Positions 56,582-64,000 of a stretch of 64,000 nucleotides of DNA are shown piece by piece. The notes beneath the pieces are model-generated. The model made no database searches and was not told the DNA's origin. It saw only the letters and a list, made by a program, of their open reading frames with translations. The stretch lies in NCBI RefSeq assembly GCF_004193775.1, contig NC_041021.1, forward strand, positions 23,776,632 through 23,840,631, written 5' to 3'. The position numbers and the translations under genes are program-made. Position 1 is the first letter of the stretch, and each line of letters starts with the position of its first letter. Source of the DNA: Glycine soja. Its lineage: Eukaryota; Streptophyta; Magnoliopsida; Fabales; Fabaceae.

Positions 56582-57481
56582 TGATGTGCCATTATTTTCT
56601 CCTATTTCTTAACCCTTTTTGCACCATTTTAACTACTAATTAGTCTTAATTGTCAAATTAATTAGGCCATTTTATTATTTGGGCCCATTCAGCTAATTTG
56701 ATGTTTTTAATCTAATTTTAGGAATTAATGAAGCATTGGGCTTGAATCCAAAATTGGGCTTGGACTTGAAGAGGGCAGACTATTTTATTCTACAAAATTA
56801 GATCTTATCTTATCTTATCATATCTAGATATTATTTAAATCTGATCTCATCTAGATATTATTTCATCTAGATCTTATCTTATCTTATCTTATCTAGATTA
56901 GATTTGATTTTATTTATGGGCTTGGATTTAAAACAGATTTATAAGCTTTGGGGCTGGAAAAAAAATTATATAATAACACCAAGGTTCTAGTTTAGGCCCT
57001 CTCTCTGCTCTCTCTCCTATTTTCATTTTTTAGTTTTAGGCTTTTCTTTGAGACATTTGTTTTCGTTTGCAATTCCAGTAGCAAAAAAATTTCATTCTTT
57101 AATTTATAAGTTCGTTCCCTATTGATTAATGGAAGGCTAAATCTCCAGTGTTGTTTTCTCTTGAGGATCAAGCACAGTTCACTTTGAGGTTCTATTATTA
57201 CTGTTAAATTTTGTTCAGTTTTTCTTCTTCACTAATTACTCTGAATTTGTGCTTTTAATTCATGCATGCTTAGTGCTTGATTAATTGTCTCTGCGCTTAA
57301 TTTACGTTCATACTTAATGATCGTTTATGAGTAATTGGTGTATGTGATGCTTAATCACATAATGAATGCCTTATGTTAAATTTCGCTTAGTAATTTAATT
57401 TAGGGTTGGATTAAGGGGTTAAACTGATAAAGGATAAATTCTCGCAACCAAGGATAAGAGACTTGCTTGTGAATCAAGGGG
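56582..57481 (+). mobile_element. 3' LTR of the Athila-like element, truncated
   Basis: It starts TGATGTGCCATT and follows the 5' LTR to GAATCAAGGGGAA (5' LTR about 50865). The last about 215 bases, including the C run and CTCGATCA, are missing. Minus-strand Ogre-type LTR sequence follows at once. Confidence 0.85.
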
Positions 57482-57977
57482 AACGAAGAACGGTGAAGAA
57501 CGATGAAGAATTTCAACAGAATCACTTACGGAAACGTCTCGGAAGCATTACAAAAGCACTTCGACTCGATTTTTCTTCACGGAAACGTGCTTTTTTACCC
57601 AAAATAGCCGAAATGCATAGCCTAGGGGTCATGAACATCTTTGAAACAGCCCCCCTCCCCTATTAATAGGGAAAAAGGGAGGTGCTTGCCACCCAGAGGC
57701 TTCTTGAGGAAGATTTCTGAGCGCACCCCAATTACTAAGTTCACCCGCTTTTCGTACTTTACGGAAAAGTTACGGAATCCTTACTTAAGTGTTTTGGATT
57801 TGATTTTCCTCTTTTTTCCCTTCCCTTTCACCAATATTAAGTGAAATATGCTTACCCAAGGTTTTCAGAAATTTTACGGAAGTCCCGGAAGCCCCAGAAA
57901 CCATTTTTCAACAAAACGTGGAGGAGCTTGCTGCCCATTTGCTTCCTCCTTAAGCAACCCAACTTCCAAAATGTTCC
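57482..57977 (-). mobile_element. Ogre-type LTR, U3 part (partner of 48842-49939)
   Basis: Reverse match to LTR positions about 9970 down to about 9460, including the G-rich stretch after the TATA box (here mutated) and AAAACGTGGAGGAGCTTG. The first about 400 bases of the LTR are missing, and the break abuts a 33-bp duplication of pol sequence (57977-58009 and 58057-58089). Confidence 0.8.
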
Positions 57978-59477
57978 GGAGGAACTCGTTGGCCTCCTCC
58001 AAGGATACCTTCTGCCCATTTGCTCGATTATCTTGAACTCACTCTATTGGATTATACGGAGGAACTCGTTGGCCTCCTCCAAGGATACCATTTTTTCTGC
58101 CGAGACCTTCCCCTCTTTCAGCGAACCTCCCCGCTGGAACATCGACATCTGGGGTGGGGTTCGTTTCATTAGTCTCTTCCGCGACCATTTTTGCTTTTCC
58201 TTTGGCGTTTGTGGGTCATACCAGCAGGTCAGATAGCGCAAAGATGCGGCTGCTACGGGTCACGCCGCTTAGTTCGATGATATTGGTGACTTTGGCAGAA
58301 AGCGAGTCAATGTTGGTGGCCTCCTCCTTCCTCTTGCTCGACTTCTGAGGAGCGTACCTCCACGGGATTGGCTTGCTGTTTTTATAGGGGAAGGGATAGG
58401 TTTACTACCTGACAATGTCGAAGGGCCTCAGTGCTTTTGGGGAGCCATATTTTTGATGAAATGTATCACCAAAGGCTTGGGCTTCTTGGGACTTTCCTTG
58501 TCTACTGACTACATGCAAACATGTTGCTCTTTCTCATCCTTGTCTTCGATCTCAAGTTGGCCTTGGTCTATCATCCACTGCAACAGCTCCTCTACCGCCG
58601 AACATGTTTCTATATCATGTGGTGCACCCGGATGCATCAAGCAAGGATCCCCCTTATGCCAACCGAGAGGAATCACGCCTACCTCTTGCAGGGCTTCAAA
58701 AATAAACCACTTATAGGTTGTTACGTCCTTTAAATGCTTAGTCTTTTGTAGTTTACACGCCTCAATTGCATTTACCGCTGATCCTCCATGGTTGGCGAGC
58801 GGGTTCGTCTTTACATTTGGCCCGTCTTCTTGGAACGTCAGCCATCCCGCCTCGATCAAACTCTAGACCTTATGCTTGAGGTCTATGCATTGCTCGACCG
58901 AATGCCCCAAAGTTCCCCATGATACACGCAGGTCGCGTTGGGGTTGTACCACTTTGGGAAGGGAGACTGGTAAATCCTTCTAGGGGTTACCACTGCCAAC
59001 TGGTTGGAAATTAGCGATGATAATAGGTCCTCATATGACATTGGGATTGGGGATAACTTCGAAAGCTTCTTTACCAGAGGGTTCCTTCCCATTATCGGCG
59101 GGACCAGGTTGTGCCGGAGCCGAAGTCTGAGCAGGGGCCCTTTGCGATGGTGCAGACGTCCTTGGCTGGACGGGAGTCGAGCTGGAAGAGTTTTCGACGT
59201 AGGCCAAAAAACTTGGGTGGTGTTGAGCGTACTGATGAGTACCATGTGAGGCTTGCTGAGGCTTCGACCAAGCAGGTGTCGAGGTGAAGGCATGGGCATC
59301 CCCTTCCTTTCTTTTTGCCCTGGCTTCTCCAATCCTTCTATTGCTTGTGTCGGCAGGGGAGACATAGTCAAATTTTTCCCTTTTCAGGCCTACCTCTATC
59401 TTCTCGCCTGCGAACACATGATCTGCAAAGCTAGAGGGCATGTAGCCCACCAACTTCTCGTAGTAGAACACCGGTAG
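57978..59477 (-). pseudogene. Ogre-type gag C-terminus and gag-protease linker
   Basis: Minus strand. 59477-59031 begins FYYEKLVGYMPSSFADHVFAG and runs into a Pro/Ala/Gln-rich linker. Near 58930 a zinc-knuckle-like CVYHGE is followed by a 1-bp shift. 58859-58509 has AGWLTFQEDGPNVKTNPLAN and HPGAPHDIETCSAVEELLQ with Cys/His spacing suggestive of a second metal site. 58241-58044 ends KMVSLEEANEFLRIIQ. The protease follows at 48820, beyond the inserted LTR. The N-terminal half of gag is missing; at 59478 Calypso-like sequence begins. Confidence 0.75.
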
Positions 59478-61872
59478 AGAAAATGTTAGTCAGTTTGACA
59501 GTTTGATTGTGAAGGTACTCATTAGCCACAACCCGGTGAGAGTGTGATCTTTAATTGTGAGAGAACGGCTAGCATTAAGTAATGGTTTTTGCATGAATCT
59601 CTGAATATGGAATGAATGCATGAGTTTAAAGAGGATGAAGGCCATGCTTTGATTGAATGAGCCACTTAGCTAAAAAGCTTACCTTGTGAATGAATGACAT
59701 ATCCTTTGCACCCATTTTGAACTGAAAGTATGATTGTTTGATTGAACCTTTAGCCTGTACAGTTTATCTCCTTCTACCTTGTCTTAGGTTGTAGGAGAGC
59801 ATCATTCATAAAAAGGATATTATGGTTCAAATCAAATTTGCCCCAAATTTGGGGGAGTTCAATGGGTGAAAGCTTCAAATGGTAAGGAAATAATAGCTCA
59901 CACACTAATTAATAAGTAGACAAAAAAAACAATATTTGTCTGTAAGTATCATAAATAAAATGTGCGTGCTATTAAATGAGAAAAAGAAAAGCTAAGTACT
60001 TAAAGGAACCTAAGCTTTTGCATCCTAGAAATGGTTAATCTAAGGATAAATGCTCTCCTGGAACCTAAGCTTTTGCATCCTAGAAAAACCATGATTTTTT
60101 GTAGCCAGCCTGATTACAAGCCTAGTAAAGTCCTTCAGATTCAGTTTGTGTGTTCTTGACTGTACGATATGAGATGAAGTGCAAAGATTGAAACTTATGT
60201 TGCTTGAGTGAAACAGTGACCGTGAGGCTTTGGGTGATGATCCTTCCTTGATATCTTTCATTCTTACTAGCTTATTTCAGTTGTGTTTCTTAATAATCAT
60301 GTTCATATCTTTTAAAAGTTGCATGTCTTGTGAGAAGCTGTTGATTGAAGCATTGTATGTCATTCATGTCATGTGATTGAATTCTTTGGAATAAAATCCT
60401 TGTGAATAACCACTGTGATTTTGTCACTTGAGGACAAGTGAACTGTTCTTTCTTTGCTTGAGGGCAAGCAAAACTGTAAATTTGGGGGAGTTTGTTAGTC
60501 GTCTTTTAAGACTAACTTTTGTATATAAAAGTTTTCCAAAATCTATATAAATCTCCCAATTTATGGTTATTTTTGGTAGGATTGTAATATTTCTAGTTTA
60601 GTTTTCATATGTGCTCAGTATAAGCCTTCCTTATGAATTTAATGAAAATTTCACCTCAATTTCTGGTAAAAAGGAGAAAATTATGAAGGTGCAAAAGTTG
60701 TTGTCTCGCTAAGCCTGAACCATGTCCTTAGCAAGACCAAACCGCTAAGCGAGACAACAGTGGCTTAGCGATTGAGGATAAGCCTAAAGAGAATTCTTCC
60801 ACGCCAGCATGCGCCCAACAGGTATGCAGCTCGCTAAGCGAGACGATTGTCTCTTTTGCGCTAAGTGCGAGATTGGCACTAAGCCAAATCTGACTTACTC
60901 GCGCTTAGCGCAAGAATGGTGCTAAGCGCGCCTTCATAGACTGAAAGCCCTTTTTAAAGCCTGACTTGCGGAGAATGAGAAAAAGGGTCTAGAGTGGTCT
61001 GAATAGACTGCGAATTGTGTTCAGAGAACAGAGGAGAAGCCGAACAAGGAAGAAAAGGCCCTAACTTTTAGGTAGATTCTAGGTTAAAGAGTATGTCCAA
61101 GGTTTTTAGAGGTGGAGGAGGAATCCCCATTGCTTTGTAACATGGTATTTTCTCTAAAACCCTTCTCCTATTTGTGAAAGATGCTCCCTTGTATTGGAGA
61201 GCTAAAATCCTTTGTTGGGAATCTCTGCTGAATACTTGATGTAAATATTATTATTATCTATTTGAAGTTATTTTCATGTGTTCAATGTTTCTATCTATGC
61301 TTATTGTATGCATGCTTGTGGTTTGATCACCCATTGGTGTGTGCTGTTTGGAACTTTAGCATTGGAAAATGTATTGTTTCCTTATAACTTGATAGAGCAC
61401 GGCTAGATAACTGCATTGCTAGGAATAGAGTGCAAGATTTTGTTTTTTATTATGTTGTGATTATAATTCTGTTTAAATTAAGCTAAGTTCAACAAGAGAC
61501 ATCTGCGAATGAAGTTTAGTTTAAATTAGTCCAAACTCACGAGACATCGGTGTTTGGTATTTTTGTCCTCAGTATAGAACACAAAAATAATTTTAAATAG
61601 AGAAAAACTCTAATTGCCTCAAGTATCTCAGTAGAAGTACCCAATGCTTTTAGCTATTTGTTTTCACACTCAATTGCTTACGTTTATTGTTTCTTTGATT
61701 AGAATAGAAAATACATTTGTTTTCAATTCATGACACTTAATTCTTTTTACAAACACTTGCATTTTGAATGACATTTTTCCAAATAAAACAAGTTCCCTGA
61801 GTTCGATACTCGGTTCGTTCCATTTTAATTGTTTACTTGACGACCCGGTGCACTTGCCGGTTAGATTTCACA
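59478..61872 (+). mobile_element. Athila/Calypso-like 3' end, second copy
   Basis: 3' UTR (59480-60492) and LTR (60493-61872), diverged from 41020-43449. The polypurine tract TTTGGGGGAG is at 60481-60490. The LTR starts TGTTAGTCGTC (inverted repeat GTTAGTC...GACTAAC), holds CGCTAAGCGAG motifs (60700-60930), and ends TTAGATTTCACA. The 5' part of the element is absent and no target duplication can be paired. Confidence 0.78.
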
Positions 61873-62300
61873 TCCACAAAAATAAGTAGTAGTACCGGGA
61901 TGTGAACAATGACCCTCTGTAAGACAAAAGACTATGATAGTCATTGAAAAGTAAAGGCGGATGACCCTGATTGTCTCTGCAAGACAAAAGACTGTGATAG
62001 TCATTGAAAAGTAAAGGCGGATGACGCTAATTGTCTCTGCAAGCCAACAAACTTGATAGTCTCTGAGGCAAAGAAGACTGTGATAGTCTTGGTCGAAAAA
62101 CATAGAAGTCTTCGAAAAGAGGCAGATGACCTTGATTCTCTCTGCATGGACAATGGACTTGATAGTCTCTGAGGCAAATAAGACTGTGATAGTCTTGGTC
62201 GAAAGGCATTGAAGTCTTCGAAAAGAGGCAGATGACCTTGATTGTCTCTGCAAGCCAATAGACTTGATAGTCTTGAGGCAAAGAAGAATGTGATAGTGTT
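61873..62300 (-). repeat. hairpin repeat array of the minus-strand Ogre-type fragment
   Basis: Imperfect units of about 60 and 106 bp. They contain AAGACTGTGATAGTCTT (62074-62090 and 62180-62196) and shorter GACTATGATAGTC / GACTGTGATAGTC (61930-61942 and 61990-62002): stems of 4-6 bp with 5-nt loops. Relative to the flanking element sequence it sits where copies A and C carry the 24-bp hairpin minisatellite, but the stems differ entirely. Confidence 0.7.
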
Positions 62301-63532
62301 TGAAAAGCATAAATGAGAGAGGACCTCTCATCCCAAACTCAAAAGATTGGACATTTAGATTTGGGAAATTGGTATGCACTTAACATGAACATGATTTTTG
62401 GGAAGCAGATGCATGCAACCTTTATCTTGAAATGCAGTAAATGTAGGCTTTGTATGCAACAATGCAATGCAATAGAAAATTGTACAATGTTCATGACATT
62501 CTTTCCTATATTTTTGTGATTTTGATTTTGATTTGATCTTTTTTCGCTTCTTTTTATGAAAAAAACAAATTGATTGTCCTTTTTTGAAAGATGTGATAAC
62601 TCATGCAACCTTATTTCAGGGACTCCCTCTGAGTGTATATTCTGTTTGATTTAGTCACTTGAAAATTTTGTGTGACGGCAGTGGAGCCATTTGACATTTA
62701 ATCAATCAATTGAGATACTGATTTAGTCACTAGGCTTTTCCCCTTTCCTTTTTTAAAAACTTCGATTATTCTGCACAGCAAGAAAACATAAGGCTCTACT
62801 CCTTTTGTTTCATACATTAATCATTCATTGCACTTTTGTGCCTTTCTTGCAAATTTGGAGATCTTTTGTCTCTCTTTTTCTTTACTCGCCTTTGGTGGAT
62901 TTTATTTTCTTTTCTTTTTTCATTGTTGCCCAAATTCATGCATGCATTGTTTGCATTGCTCTTCCTTGCTAGTTTAGCAGTGGTTCCCACTTAGGGTTCC
63001 TATTATGCTTTTGCTGTTTTTATTTTTGTTGTTCTTAGAAAACAAATATGCTTTGGCTTGGAGGGGGTAGCAAAGGATAAACCAGTGTTTGGGATGTTGA
63101 AACATGGCCATGTGTCATTTCAAATCTTGACTTAGATCCTTTTGTAGTTTGGATTTTGGGACAAATCCTTAATAGCATGCCCTTGATTGTTTGTTTATTT
63201 TGTTTTATATCAACCCTAATTTTTGCTTAGGTCGCCATTTCGGGTTTTCAACCAACCGTGTGAGAAATTTTGATCTGCCCTTAGGTTCGCTTGAGGCTCA
63301 TGCATGGTGCATCTCATTGCCCCAGTGTAGGGCTCTGAGGTATCTATTGTTGTCCTTTGTCACAACCATGTAGCCAGTAGAAATGAAAGAAACTGTGCAG
63401 ATTCTCGAAAATGAAATTTCAAGGACGAGAAACATTTAAAATATTTTCAATTGACAGATTAAGTCAAATGACTCCTCTTCTTGATAAACTCACTTTTCTC
63501 TCAAAAAGACAACTTTTAGGAATGAGGTCAGA
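62301..63532 (-). mobile_element. Ogre-type noncoding fragment (counterpart of 17904-18749)
   Basis: Read on the minus strand it matches copy A from GAGTCATTTGACTTAATC (63475) through CCTACACTGGGGCAATGA (63330) to CATGAACATTGTACAA (62495). Divergence is clear but the order is the same. It lacks the solo LTR present in copies A, B and C at that site (near 63480). No gene is seen. Confidence 0.7.
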
Positions 63533-64000
63533 TGTAACACCCTAAAATATTACTAATTATAAACCGATGTTTAATTGTATTTATTGTGTTATTTGACTAT
63601 ATGGTTGACTTGAATGAGTTGAGTTATGGTTTGAATTAGTCATGTGTGAATTTCTTGATGTGGATGTTGAGTTATGTGGAGTTATGTTGACTATATGGCT
63701 CCAAGTTTGAGGTGTTTAGTGATCATAAGAGCCTTAAGTACTTGTTTAGTTAGAAAGAGCAGAACAAGCATAAAAAAAGATGGTTAGAGTTTCTTAAAGA
63801 TTATGATTTTGAGCTTAGCTACCATCCCAGCAAAGCCAATGTAGTGACTGACGCCTTGAGTAGAAAATCCCTACATATATCTGCCTTGATGGTTAGAGAG
63901 ATGGATCTCCTTGAACAATTTAGAGACCTTAGCCTTGCATGTGAGGTTACCCCTAACAGTGTGAGATTAGGGACTTTGAGGATCGCTAGTGAGTTACTAG
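63533..64000 (+). pseudogene. chromovirus-like LTR start fused to RT/RNase H fragment
   Basis: TGTAACACCCTAAAAT at 63533 is a typical LTR start of Tekay/Del-type chromoviruses (from memory). Near 63694 it changes abruptly to coding sequence: FEVFSDHKSLKYLF, a TAG, then [25 protein letters not shown] and [11 protein letters not shown], the RNase H end and the linker to integrase. The frame is open from the TAG to the window end. Everything between the LTR start and RNase H is deleted. Confidence 0.7.

Larger units (their letters stand above)
49940..57481 (+). mobile_element. Athila-like Ty3 element, 3' LTR truncated
   Basis: 5' LTR 49940-51077, tRNA-Asp-type primer site, gag, protease, RT, a 3' UTR and a truncated 3' LTR 56582-57481. 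RNase H breaks off after its first residues, and integrase and env are absent. It is inserted in the minus-strand Ogre-type LTR. Its last about 215 bases and about 220 bases of the surrounding LTR are missing at the 57481 joint. Confidence 0.88.

Noticed and set aside
1..64000. A cellular gene or a defence-type gene cluster.
   Set aside because: Every frame over about 100 codons is explained by a retrotransposon domain, a tandem repeat or an antisense shadow; I saw no other conserved domain.

Overview
This window looks like plant pericentromeric heterochromatin, most likely soybean (Glycine) or a close legume. The species call rests on my recognising the retrotransposon families and is not proven. 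I find no cellular gene, no tRNA or rRNA gene and no CRISPR array. Almost every base belongs to a nested stack of LTR retrotransposons. All coding regions are broken by stops, frameshifts or deletions. Identities and repeat counts below were judged by eye.

The oldest layer is a minus-strand Tat/Ogre-type Ty3 element. Its gag and pol can be followed from about 59.5 kb down to 43.45 kb (gag C-terminus, protease, G-patch-like segment, reverse transcriptase, RNase H, integrase) and then from 4.98 kb to 2.28 kb (integrase C-terminus, 3' region). It was split by (i) an Athila/Calypso-like plus-strand element at 4984-43449 with a 5-bp target duplication CCCGT, (ii) a solo LTR at 46059-47026 with duplication TAGGT, and (iii) an Ogre-type LTR (49939-48842 plus 57977-57482) that itself contains an Athila-like element at 49940-57481.

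The 4984-43449 element carries in turn a solo LTR (5224-6130, duplication AGCGA), a Mutator-like MITE (7869-8319) and a plus-strand Ogre-type complex (9056-40505) that interrupts its env-like frame. The complex has two LTRs (9056-10924 and 37794-39652), a coiled-coil ORF1, gag, a fragment of a plant-transposon-protein ORF, and 3' tandem repeats. Its middle is present three times: copy A (11415-21046), partial copy B (21047-25680) and copy C (25688-35331). All three carry the same solo LTR at the same site. A and C are almost identical. B and the copy ends differ mainly by 1-bp indels, which looks like a false duplication from a long-read assembly.

At the edges, 1-2276 is the 3' end of a plus-strand Ty3 element with a truncated LTR. 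59478-61872 is a second Calypso-like 3' end. 61873-63532 is a minus-strand Ogre noncoding fragment. 63533-64000 is a plus-strand chromovirus-like fragment.

The most unusual signal is in the noncoding repeats of the Ogre-type elements. Three separate arrays (18.75-19.19 kb with its copy at 33.0-33.5 kb, 36.70-37.51 kb, and 61.93-62.20 kb) are strings of short hairpins. Their stem bases change in a paired way from unit to unit, so an RNA or DNA fold may be kept while the sequence drifts.
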